A DNA stretch of 22,891 nt from a virus, in the IMG/VR virus record IMGVR_UViG_3300032323_003024, positions 1 to 22,891 of that record. The stretch is one strand, 5' to 3'. Under the pieces are notes generated by a model, which worked only from the letters and a program-made list of their open reading frames with translations, was not told where the DNA came from and made no database searches. A program made the position numbers and the translations under genes. This document shows, in pieces, positions 6,742-14,333 of the stretch (position 1 is its first letter; each line of letters opens with the position of its first letter).

Positions 6742-7374
6742 TTAAGCAGATAAAACGTGTACTGCATGATTATAGTGATTAACACGATCAGCAAGACCAA
6801 TAGTACCACCATTGATTCGCTTAGTCATACCTTCAAAATCACCGGCATCAGCAAATGTATTTAAATCATTTGAATACCAGAACCAGCAAGCAGAGTGTAC
6901 TGCACCACGTGGAGTCTCAAGATATTCTGCAGCTTGCTCAACAGTAATCTCAGCAGATTGTGCAAAGGCTGTATAGTTACTACGGCCAGTTAACTGAATC
7001 AAACCACGACCACAGAATCTCCAACCATCACCTGAAGCTGGATCACCATTACCCATACGATTTGCATAAACTAAGTTAGCAATCTTTTCCGGTTGACGAT
7101 GATATTCAGTTGCATCACGGCCAGCACCAATGAAATACTTTTTGAAGATGTTATTCAATCCATCTGATGAGTAGTTTAAGTTCTCTTTAAGAACTGCATA
7201 ACCACCAGATTCGTGTGCCGTTTGTGCTAGAAAAGAAGCAACTCTACCAACAGTTGTAATTTCAAACACTGGCAATAATTCTACTAATTCATTATACCAT
7301 GTTCCAACACCATATGCGGCGTTAGGTATAACTTGTTGTAGTTTTTCTTGCGTAAAATTAAATTCAAAAGACAT
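6742..7374 (-). CDS. GH19-family endolysin
   Basis: The 210-residue protein matches the glycoside hydrolase 19 (chitinase-like) endolysins of phages: FLAQTAHESGGY (Glu55), LKENLNYSSDGL (Glu64), YHRQPEKIANLVYANRMGNGD (about 91-111, quoted only as pattern), GWRFCGRGLIQLTGRSNY (about 117-134), CWFWYSNDLN and RINGGTIGLADR. In phages this fold cleaves the peptidoglycan glycan strand; Glu55 and Glu64 are candidate catalytic acids. There is no signal peptide, so it would need a holin to reach the periplasm, and two holin-like genes begin this operon. AAGGAAATAAT precedes the ATG. It follows the cyclase gene by 18 nt. Confidence 0.92.
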   Translation of the reverse strand: MSFEFNFTQEKLQQVIPNAAYGVGTWYNELVELLPVFEITTVGRVASFLAQTAHESGGYAVLKENLNYSSDGLNNIFKKYFIGAGRDATEYHRQPEKIANLVYANRMGNGDPASGDGWRFCGRGLIQLTGRSNYTAFAQSAEITVEQAAEYLETPRGAVHSACWFWYSNDLNTFADAGDFEGMTKRINGGTIGLADRVNHYNHAVHVLSA

Positions 7375-7392
7375 ATTATTTCCTTATTAACG

Positions 7393-9423
7393 TTATTTAC
7401 TTGTAGCTCTATAGACACCATCCCAATTTGCTGGTAAGCCTTCATTTATGCGCTCTAGCATATTGATATAGTATTGTTTTAAATCAGTATCATCTTCTGC
7501 TAGTTTTTCGCAGTGGCGTTTAGCTGATGTCCAATCGCCGGCATAATACTTATCTAAAAATGTTTGATGTTTCCAATTTGATTCACCGAGTGTAAATATT
7601 TTGATACCTTCAGTTTTACCTTTAACAGCAATGCAATCTAGTTCTATTACTGGATACTCATCTTTAACGTATTCGGCAGTTAGACTACCTAATACCATTT
7701 TAACTCCGTAGGGCTTGGACTGTCCTTCCAATCTACTAGCCAAGTTAACCGAATCTCCGAGGCAAGTATAGTCAAAGCGTTGGTCTGAACCCATATTTCC
7801 AACAACAACGGTGCCTGTATTAATACCAAGACCCATACCAAACGCAGGAATACCTTCTTTAGCAATTTCATTATTAAATTCTTCTAAACTATTCATCATC
7901 TGCAACGCTGTACGCACTGCCATCTTGGCATGTTGTGGTTCATCTAGTGGTGCATTCCAAAATGCCATTTGAGCATCACCAATATACTTATCTAGAGTAC
8001 CATTATTTTCAATAATCTTCGCTGTCATCGCTGTCATATAGCGATTCATAATTTTAGTTAAGCCCTGTACGTCTTTGCCATAGTGTTCTGAAATTGTAGT
8101 AAATCCTCGAACATCTGTAAACATAATCGAGAGTTCTCTTGAATCACCACCGAGCTGTAACAATTCTGGGTTTCGTTGAAGTTTTTCAACCAATGCTGGG
8201 CTGAGGTATGTTCCAAATTGTTTTTTGATTTGGAGCTTTTGGCGCAATTCAACAAGGAATTTGACAACGTATCCGTGGAAACTAACGAGCGTGAGGGTGA
8301 GTATAGGGAATACAGCATCAAGTAAATAGCTTGATCGAACAAATAATTCAATACCGGCATAGTACGTAGCTCCTGATAAAAGTAATGCAAATACATAACC
8401 ATGCGTAAATCTCGTTAGAATTAATGTGATAATACAAATTGCAATAATGTATAGTAACTCTGCACCTAACGCCCAATCAGGTCTCGATATATTTTTACCT
8501 TCAATTAACGTATCCAAGATTGCTGCTTGAAGATAATGCGGATACACTCCACCTGTTGCAGTAGCTACTGGATTATTGAGTCCCTTTGCAGTAAGACCAA
8601 CAATAACAATACCACCATTAAAATCTTTTGGTAACTTTGCTGCAGAGTGTTCAATTGGTTGACTAGACCAATCAATCCAAACTCTACCAACTTCATCTGT
8701 TTGTATTTTTCTAAACTGTGGAATGCGTACTGCTTCAATTAAACCTTCATTAACTTTTACTTGGAAACTTGGATCGCCACTTGCAACTCTTAATGTTTCA
8801 AGTGTGATGGAAGGATAGAGTTGTCCATTTGATTGTACAACCATTGGTACTCGTCTGGTGACGCCATCGATTTCTGGCAATGTGTTAACAACGCCAATCC
8901 CAGCAGCACTACTATTAAACTCTTTAATATTAGGTTGAATGCTTTCATAAACTATTCCTGCATTTTCTCCACCTATGACTGATACGCCAGGTCTAAATGG
9001 AATTCCCTTTTGAGGACCAGTTGATCCGGCTTGTGGTAATACAACTGGATACTGTTTAAGTACAGACGTTAACTTATCATCTTGACCAAAGCGATCACGC
9101 TCAGGCATATAAACATTAAAAACAACCAGCCCAGCACCACGCTGATACAGATCACTAATGAGTTGGGCATATTGTCCGCGAGGGAATGGAAATTGTCCCT
9201 TTTGTTCGAGTGTTTGTTCATCAATATTCACCACATGTATTTGTTGAGAAGTTACTTTGGGTTGACTTGTTACTAAGGTATCAAAGTATCGCAGTCGGAT
9301 AGATTCCACAAATGATGGATCCACAATGCGTATAGACAACAAAAGCACTAGGGTTACTAGTGCTAACCACGGAGATAGTAATTTCTTACTTTTGAATAAT
9401 GCTAATAGTCGTTGTGCCACCAT
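7393..9423 (-). CDS. CHASE2-domain class III adenylate cyclase
   Basis: The 676-residue protein has an N-terminal membrane helix (about 16-34), an extracytoplasmic CHASE2 sensor domain (about 40-310, including VNIDEQTLEQKGQFPFPRG), three membrane helices (about 320-390) and a C-terminal class III nucleotidyl cyclase domain (about 425-610). Catalytic residues are intact: metal-binding Asp437 (FTDVRGF) and Asp483 (YIGDA), adenine-selecting Lys479 and Thr553 (DYTCLGD), and transition-state Asn560 and Arg564 (NLASRLE). ATP-to-cAMP conversion is thus predicted. A short C-terminal extension (about 615-676) looks TPR-like. It overlaps the FecR gene by 38 nt; FecR-CHASE2 pairs are common in bacterial genomes. 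AAAGGTGAAC precedes the ATG. Such a full sensor cyclase is very unusual in a phage. Confidence 0.93.
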   Translation of the reverse strand: MVAQRLLALFKSKKLLSPWLALVTLVLLLSIRIVDPSFVESIRLRYFDTLVTSQPKVTSQQIHVVNIDEQTLEQKGQFPFPRGQYAQLISDLYQRGAGLVVFNVYMPERDRFGQDDKLTSVLKQYPVVLPQAGSTGPQKGIPFRPGVSVIGGENAGIVYESIQPNIKEFNSSAAGIGVVNTLPEIDGVTRRVPMVVQSNGQLYPSITLETLRVASGDPSFQVKVNEGLIEAVRIPQFRKIQTDEVGRVWIDWSSQPIEHSAAKLPKDFNGGIVIVGLTAKGLNNPVATATGGVYPHYLQAAILDTLIEGKNISRPDWALGAELLYIIAICIITLILTRFTHGYVFALLLSGATYYAGIELFVRSSYLLDAVFPILTLTLVSFHGYVVKFLVELRQKLQIKKQFGTYLSPALVEKLQRNPELLQLGGDSRELSIMFTDVRGFTTISEHYGKDVQGLTKIMNRYMTAMTAKIIENNGTLDKYIGDAQMAFWNAPLDEPQHAKMAVRTALQMMNSLEEFNNEIAKEGIPAFGMGLGINTGTVVVGNMGSDQRFDYTCLGDSVNLASRLEGQSKPYGVKMVLGSLTAEYVKDEYPVIELDCIAVKGKTEGIKIFTLGESNWKHQTFLDKYYAGDWTSAKRHCEKLAEDDTDLKQYYINMLERINEGLPANWDGVYRATSK

Positions 9424-10480
9424 TGTTCACCTTTTGATATAGAGGAGTTCCATCCTGTGTTATATTTATAGCCAGATCAGATTCCCTATTCACAATTATT
9501 TGGGCAGTATGTGTACCTTGTTTAGTTAATATAAGTCTATCATTTTCATCGATACCATAACGTAATCCAGAAGCTTCACTCCAGCCAGGAAGCATAGTAG
9601 TTTGTTCTAGTAAAACTTCTTGACTTGCGGCCAACGCCTTTGTACTTTCATCTAAGATGTTAGGCAATAAATCATTGTCTAATTCATTTAAACCCAATAG
9701 ATCATACTTCAATTCATCTTTATCTAGTGCATCGTACTTTAATAAATCTCTATCTAAAAAGTTTATATCAATCGCCGTTTTATTTTCTGACTTACGTTCT
9801 TCATCCGCTACTTCTTTTGGTGGAGTAATAATGAGTAAGTTATTAATGTTCGCTTGATCTATTGACACTATAACAGGTTTTGATGGCGGTTGATTACTAT
9901 CAGCAACTAATGTAGTTTGATACGCTACATCCATTAACACAGAACCAGCGTTAGTAGAAACTTGAATAGCACCTGTTACGCATGCTTTGTTATCGCATGA
10001 TGGTAACAACATAATTAGTGAACGACCTAATTCATCAACAGTCATAGAGAAGTCAGTACCTCTCACAGCGATTGTTGCTGTAGGTGTTTTAATATCTACT
10101 GCTTGTGGATTTGATTTGGCAATTTGACCACTAGCATACCGAGCAGTCCCCAGTACGACTTTCATAGCGAGTTTGCCTGAACCTTTTTTAGGATCATACA
10201 CGAAGTCATCTATCACGAGCTTTGATTGCTCTGTGATATTGACTGTCGTGTTGTCCTCAAAAGTTAACTTGGCTTTAGCCTTAGCTGTAACAATAGTATC
10301 ATTCATTTCAACTCCACTGCCTACTTTACTAGGAATAGAGTTTTTGTTTCTTACAATTTCAGTTGGACCAGTTTGCTCTGAAACTTTACCAACAGCAGCA
10401 AAATTAGTTTGACTGATTAATAGTAATATTATTAAGATTGCCAGTTGAGTTAACTGTAATGCTTTGTTGTAGTGTACCAC
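9386..10480 (-). CDS. FecR-domain periplasmic protein with curlin-like tail
   Basis: The start is GTG at 10480, supported by GGAG nine bases upstream, and the product opens with a signal peptide (hydrophobic residues 13-23, likely cleavage after NFA at residue 28). Residues about 40-150 form a FecR domain: VGSGVEMNDTIVTAKAKAKL, FEDNTTVNITEQSKLVIDD, VVLGTARYASG and the family hallmark VRGTDF (139-144). A Leu/Asp-rich repetitive linker follows (about 240-280, DLLKYDALDKDELKYDLL). The C-terminus (about 326-364) has curlin-like strands (INITQDG, TTTISIIQK) echoing the neighbouring curlin gene. It overlaps the curlin gene by 77 nt and the cyclase by 38 nt. It probably acts outside the inner membrane as ligand or scaffold for the CHASE2 cyclase; a role as amyloid nucleator is possible. 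Confidence 0.88.
   Translation of the reverse strand: MVHYNKALQLTQLAILIILLLISQTNFAAVGKVSEQTGPTEIVRNKNSIPSKVGSGVEMNDTIVTAKAKAKLTFEDNTTVNITEQSKLVIDDFVYDPKKGSGKLAMKVVLGTARYASGQIAKSNPQAVDIKTPTATIAVRGTDFSMTVDELGRSLIMLLPSCDNKACVTGAIQVSTNAGSVLMDVAYQTTLVADSNQPPSKPVIVSIDQANINNLLIITPPKEVADEERKSENKTAIDINFLDRDLLKYDALDKDELKYDLLGLNELDNDLLPNILDESTKALAASQEVLLEQTTMLPGWSEASGLRYGIDENDRLILTKQGTHTAQIIVNRESDLAINITQDGTPLYQKVNNGGTTTISIIQK
9463..9470 (-). promoter_or_regulatory. Possible internal late promoter for cyclase
   Basis: On the minus strand these bases read TATAAATA, the exact T4 late-promoter core. It lies within the end of the FecR gene, about 40 nt before the cyclase start at 9423. It could give the cyclase and endolysin extra late transcription. 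One 8-mer match in AT-rich DNA is weak evidence. Confidence 0.3.
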
Positions 10481-10997
10481 TCTGTGTCACTCCAATTGTA
10501 TTAGTATCGCCAGTAGCATTAATGATAGCACTTGTTACTCCACTGTTAGTTGAAGTATGAGTGATTGTATTTGAGCTACCGATTACATTAATTTCACTGT
10601 GATGATTTGCACCAGTACCTAAGTTTTGAGTGATAGTGTTATCGTCACCTGACACAACTTGTTTAATAGTAGAACCAGAACATCCAGCAGATGATGTAGT
10701 TCCACAGTTAACAGTTTGAATGTTACCACTACCAGTAGTATCAATAACTACGTTTGTAGAAGCGCCATTAACTACTAAATTAAGTTCATTGTTGCTGCCG
10801 ATCTGATCGATCGTTACAACGTTAGAACCACTTCCAATATATGCCGGGTCTAATGAATTACCAATTCTATTACCACTACCGTCTTGAGTAATAGTAATAG
10901 TTGATGAATCACCAACTTGCTCGATATATACGTCATTTGCATAAACTGAAGACGAAATCACACATAACAAGGCGATGAGTATGTTTTTACTTTGCAT
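10404..10997 (-). CDS. csgA-like: Curlin-repeat (CsgA/CsgB-like) amyloid subunit
   Basis: The 197-residue protein has a signal peptide (MQSKNILIALLCVISSSVYA) and then tandem beta-helix-like repeats with N-x-I-x-Q-x-G spacing: DVYIEQVGDSSTITITQDG, NVVTIDQIGSNNELNLVV, STIKQVVSGDDNTITQNLG, SEINVIGSSNTITHTS and NLNNITINQSN. This resembles the S-x5-Q-x-G-x-N-x-A-x3-Q repeat of curlins, which are secreted unfolded through CsgG and assemble into amyloid fibres on the cell surface. Two cysteines (98, 106) flank a short insert between repeats, which is unusual for curlins. The gene overlaps CsgG by 11 nt, as expected for a dedicated substrate. Whether it is the major subunit or a nucleator cannot be told. 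Confidence 0.87.
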   Translation of the reverse strand: MQSKNILIALLCVISSSVYANDVYIEQVGDSSTITITQDGSGNRIGNSLDPAYIGSGSNVVTIDQIGSNNELNLVVNGASTNVVIDTTGSGNIQTVNCGTTSSAGCSGSTIKQVVSGDDNTITQNLGTGANHHSEINVIGSSNTITHTSTNSGVTSAIINATGDTNTIGVTQSGTLQQSITVNSTGNLNNITINQSN

Positions 10998-11793
10998 TTC
11001 CTATGTTTTCCTTGTTTGGTTTTGGTTTGAATTTCCAAATACCTTTCTTTTCTCCGTCCATAATCATTTCATACACTGCTTGTTCAATTGCTACTCTAAC
11101 AGCGTACGTTGTAGGTTCGTTAAGTGCAGTACCACTTTCTAATTCGAGTGATTTAGTTCCCTGATCAACAAACCTTAGTACTCCAACATTATGAGCTGTA
11201 CTGTAAATCGTCTTACTCACAGCATTGCTCAACAAAATCTCTCCACTATTCACGCTTATTAAGCGAAGAGATATAACAACTTCATCTACACGATATTGCT
11301 CACTTCCACCAATTCCTAAAAATCTAGCGCCATTACCACCAGATCTAATATTAGTATCATAACCTATAATACCACCTTCAAGCATGACACCTGCTACTAT
11401 CAATGGCTTTAATGGTTTAGCTTCTTTTCCTTCGTAAACTTCACGTTGATTACGAATCAATTGTCTTTCTTTTATAAGATTGTCTAAACCTACACGTTCA
11501 ACAACCCTAAACCAATTCTTACTATCTTGTAAAGATTTAATTAGAAATGTTTCACCACCTTGAGTAACTGCAGATGAGAATAATGCTAATCTATCACTAG
11601 ATTTCTTTTGTCCAGTTTGATCTTTAAAACTATAAACCGCAATTGCAATTGGTGGTCCATCTAATTCAGGTAATTTTTCTATCATACTCTGGCGCGGAGT
11701 TAACTTAACTGGTTCTTCCTGTGCTAATTTCATATGAATATTAGCACATCCAGTTAATACTACTACAGAGAGTAATAAAAACAAATTACGCAT
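10987..11793 (-). CDS. csgG: CsgG-family outer-membrane secretion lipoprotein
   Basis: The 268-residue protein is a clear homologue of CsgG, the nonameric outer-membrane pore of the curli (type VIII) system, and is close to its usual length (277 in E. coli). It has a lipoprotein signal with lipobox LTGC (Cys16) and the CsgG core motifs AVYSFKDQTGQ (52-62), LIKERQLIRNQRE, MLEGGIIGYDTNIRSGG, GARFLGIG, QYRVDEVVISLRL and SGEILLSNAVSKTI. In the constriction loop, Phe72 matches E. coli mature Phe56, but the Tyr51 and Asn55 positions differ (Ser/Asp and Leu), and the loop is one residue longer, so pore selectivity may differ. Its ATG overlaps the stop of the barrel gene (TAATG). Confidence 0.95.
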   Translation of the reverse strand: MRNLFLLLSVVVLTGCANIHMKLAQEEPVKLTPRQSMIEKLPELDGPPIAIAVYSFKDQTGQKKSSDRLALFSSAVTQGGETFLIKSLQDSKNWFRVVERVGLDNLIKERQLIRNQREVYEGKEAKPLKPLIVAGVMLEGGIIGYDTNIRSGGNGARFLGIGGSEQYRVDEVVISLRLISVNSGEILLSNAVSKTIYSTAHNVGVLRFVDQGTKSLELESGTALNEPTTYAVRVAIEQAVYEMIMDGEKKGIWKFKPKPNKENIGNAK

Positions 11794-13646
11794 TAGAATT
11801 TAATTTTTAAGTTCGCGCTTACAATATTACTTGTTGTATTGTTAATCCAATTTTTACCTAGGCCAACAGTAAACATGAGATTATCTTCGATTTTAGACAC
11901 ATTTAAAACGGCTTCTTTTACACCACTTGTAGTTCTTGCAAACTCAGTGGTAATTTTAGCATCATAAACTTTAGCACTGTATGATACACCAACTTCACCA
12001 ACTGTGCCGGTTGTATTTTTAGCAATCATTGATTGCGCTGACTCAACACTTCCGCTTTCAGTTACTGCAGGTGTATTAACTTTATAAACAGAACCACCAA
12101 CGAATGGGCGGAATCCTTCAACTGATGGTGTGTATGCTCTTGTGCTTAACCAAGTCATATTGCTTTTATTTGAATAATCATTTGCAAATGGACCAATGGT
12201 TCTATTGTAACGTGATGTAGTATTAACTCTAGCTAAATCGTTTTGAATTGTGAATCCGTTTAACTCAACATCAGCGTATACACCAACGTGTGTTCCAGTT
12301 AATGAAGCGTTATTTGTATCACGACCATCTAATCTACTAGAAATTTTATTGACTTGAAAACCAACGATCAAATCTGGATTAACGTCAGTTTCATATGCAA
12401 AACCTGCAATTGAAGTAGTTGCTCCATAACTGTTTTGGCCAGCGTACTTAATTCCAGTAACATTAATCGCCATTCTTCCATGCTCAGATGCAACACCGTA
12501 CTTAGCACTATTGCGATTTAAGTTACGATAAATTCCAGATCTAATAATATCAAATTGCTCAGCTTGGTCTGCCCGGCCAGAAAAACTATCGTTAGCAGTA
12601 GATGTAGCAATAACGTTAAATGATTCAGTCGTTTGAGTTGTAGAACCCTCTGTAGTAACTATTGAATCATCACTGTACGTGGTTGTTGTTACTGGTGTAG
12701 TTGAGATAGTTCTAATCCAAGGGGTATTAACACTCGTTGTTATAGTTCTATCAATTGTTTGCAATCCACTTACTTTACTATTTGCATAGTTAAATGATGC
12801 TGTAGAAGTAGGACTTTGATTTGCATCAACTATTTCTGCAACAATAATATGATTGTATGATGTAGTACTTACAACTGTTGGTGCACTTGGAGTACTTGGT
12901 GGAGGTGCTGAAGGCGCAGTATCATTGTTTGGAGCAACTGCACCAAAAGTTTGGCCATTCTTCGTTGTACTTCCTTGCACTTCATCAATGTATAGGATTG
13001 GACTTAATGCTGTATCACCTAAATTGAATACACCGAAACCTAATAAGTAATCACCGCTTTCAGTAACATTGAATGTTGCAACTTGCCAACCAGTAGCGCC
13101 ATAAGAACCAGTGGAGTAATCACCTGTACCAGGATTAGTAAAACCTAATAAAGCGTATTGGCTATTATAGTTATTAACGACTGTTGTGCCAGTGCTATTC
13201 ACTTTTGTTAATGTAGCAATTGAACCATCATTAAATGGAACGTAGTCAACGCTAACATATTGCCACGCTAAACTGAATTGTGTTCCAGCAGTTAATGTAA
13301 CTGTGCGTGTTACGTAACCAGCAGTTGTTGGAGTTGGATTACCACCACCACCGCTTTGTGCTTGTTGTTGTAGTAATGTAGTGATGCCTGATACGCTAGT
13401 GCTGTTCAATCCTAAAGCACTAGTCATATTATTAAACGATCCATTAGTGATTTGTAGTGTACCCATGTAACTACCATATGGATTAATAACCCATGCATTA
13501 GGACCAGCTTGTAGTGTTTGTGTTCCAGTTGCAGTTAATGTTGAGCTCGTCCAACCGGTGATATTACCGTCTTCAAATCCTAAGTTCTGAGCGTGTGCTG
13601 AAAATGCTAATGTAGCTAATGCAGCAAAAATTGTTTTCTTAAACAT
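11793..13646 (-). CDS. Large secreted outer-membrane beta-barrel protein
   Basis: The 617-residue protein opens with a signal peptide (MFKKTIFAALATLAFSAHA). A beta-sandwich-like domain follows (about 20-235, starting NLGFEDGNITGW, as in carbohydrate-binding or PEP-CTERM-type proteins), then a proline-rich hinge (about 240-262), a Thr/Ser-rich stalk (about 265-360) and a C-terminal barrel (about 375-617). The barrel shows alternating strands (GFAYETDVNPDLIVGFQVNK) and ends in aromatic Phe (NLKIKF), the usual barrel-assembly signal. This is autotransporter-like. Its place between csgF and csgG, with AGGAA before the ATG and a one-base overlap into csgG, makes it part of the module: perhaps an anchor, adhesin or outer-membrane partner of the fibre. 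I do not recognise a named family. Confidence 0.8.
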   Translation of the reverse strand: MFKKTIFAALATLAFSAHAQNLGFEDGNITGWTSSTLTATGTQTLQAGPNAWVINPYGSYMGTLQITNGSFNNMTSALGLNSTSVSGITTLLQQQAQSGGGGNPTPTTAGYVTRTVTLTAGTQFSLAWQYVSVDYVPFNDGSIATLTKVNSTGTTVVNNYNSQYALLGFTNPGTGDYSTGSYGATGWQVATFNVTESGDYLLGFGVFNLGDTALSPILYIDEVQGSTTKNGQTFGAVAPNNDTAPSAPPPSTPSAPTVVSTTSYNHIIVAEIVDANQSPTSTASFNYANSKVSGLQTIDRTITTSVNTPWIRTISTTPVTTTTYSDDSIVTTEGSTTQTTESFNVIATSTANDSFSGRADQAEQFDIIRSGIYRNLNRNSAKYGVASEHGRMAINVTGIKYAGQNSYGATTSIAGFAYETDVNPDLIVGFQVNKISSRLDGRDTNNASLTGTHVGVYADVELNGFTIQNDLARVNTTSRYNRTIGPFANDYSNKSNMTWLSTRAYTPSVEGFRPFVGGSVYKVNTPAVTESGSVESAQSMIAKNTTGTVGEVGVSYSAKVYDAKITTEFARTTSGVKEAVLNVSKIEDNLMFTVGLGKNWINNTTSNIVSANLKIKF

Positions 13647-13654
13647 TTAATTTC

Positions 13655-14092
13655 CTAAAATGCGAATGAGGCGATAGGTACTGTGATGTCTGTCCTATTA
13701 CCATTAGTTTCTGTAATCGTTAGTGTTACGTCTGTACCAGTTTTAACCCATGAAATAGCTGTGCCTTGAAAACTCATATCACCTGAGGTGGCACCACTGT
13801 CTGCAAACATTGCATCTGCAAGTTGCTTTGAAAGTTGAGCATAAATTCTTGACTCAACGTTAACTAAAAATTTAGCAAGGTTAGTATTTCTTGCCGCACG
13901 ATCGGCTGCATCTTGAGCAGCTCTTTCATTATCTCTGAGTTTTTGTGTACGTGTAGCTTCTAGTTGTTCAATGGTTAGAACGTGAGTAGAGTAACCCACA
14001 CCACTAAAAGCTGGGGAATTAAATTGATGAACTAGTTCTGAGGCATTAGCACAATTAACTAGTAGTAGACTTAGTAGAACCCTTTTTAGCAT
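13655..14092 (-). CDS. csgF: CsgF-like curli assembly factor
   Basis: I chose ATG 14092 because the product (145 residues) then begins with a compact signal peptide (MLKRVLLSLLLVNCANA). The mature start, SELVHQFNSPAFSGVG, matches the CsgF N-terminal pattern QF-(R/N)-x-P-x-F-x-G, the segment that plugs into the CsgG channel in E. coli. HVLTIEQLEATR then parallels the LLNSAQAQN segment. An Ala/Arg-rich helix follows (about 57-75), then ESRIYAQLSKQLADAMF and a C-terminal beta pair (DVTLTITETNGNRTDITV) like the CsgF tail. CsgF forms a second constriction on CsgG and anchors the nucleator. The gene overlaps the holin-like gene upstream by 38 nt, and the weak GAAGA upstream suggests coupled translation. 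Confidence 0.85.
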   Translation of the reverse strand: MLKRVLLSLLLVNCANASELVHQFNSPAFSGVGYSTHVLTIEQLEATRTQKLRDNERAAQDAADRAARNTNLAKFLVNVESRIYAQLSKQLADAMFADSGATSGDMSFQGTAISWVKTGTDVTLTITETNGNRTDITVPIASFAF

Positions 14093-14333
14093 CAGCTTTA
14101 TCTTCTTGGTCGCGTAATGATAGAATAACATTAACCTTTTGGTTTAGACGAATTAAGTCATTATCTAACATACGAATACGATCAATCAAATCAACTAACA
14201 CTTTACTTGCTTCACTTGTAACAGGTTTAATTTCTGTTGTTACCCATTGCCAAACGTAATACACAAAGTAGCCAAGACCACCAGCGGCTACAATTGGAAA
14301 ACCATACTTATTAATTAATGATACGATATCCAT
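14055..14333 (-). CDS. Holin-like membrane protein, copy 2
   Basis: This 92-residue protein has one hydrophobic helix near the N-terminus (YGFPIVAAGGLGYFVYYVW, about 10-28), a long cytoplasmic helix (DLIDRIRMLDNDLIRLNQKV) and a charged tail. It is clearly paralogous to its upstream neighbour (both have GFPI, GYFV and a later D-R-I/V...DVIRID-like helix). Such GFPI-type single-helix proteins occur near lysis genes in marine T4-like phages and are probably holins or holin regulators. It shares base 14333 with the upstream gene's stop (TAATG) and overlaps csgF by 38 nt. Confidence 0.75.
   Translation of the reverse strand: MDIVSLINKYGFPIVAAGGLGYFVYYVWQWVTTEIKPVTSEASKVLVDLIDRIRMLDNDLIRLNQKVNVILSLRDQEDKADAKKGSTKSTTS

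Noticed and set aside
7291-7298. TATAAT on the minus strand inside the endolysin gene
   Set aside because: No -35 element at the proper distance and no gene needing it.
8058-8402. Alternative minus-strand frames within the cyclase gene
   Set aside because: They are out-of-frame shadows of a well-supported long gene with intact family motifs.
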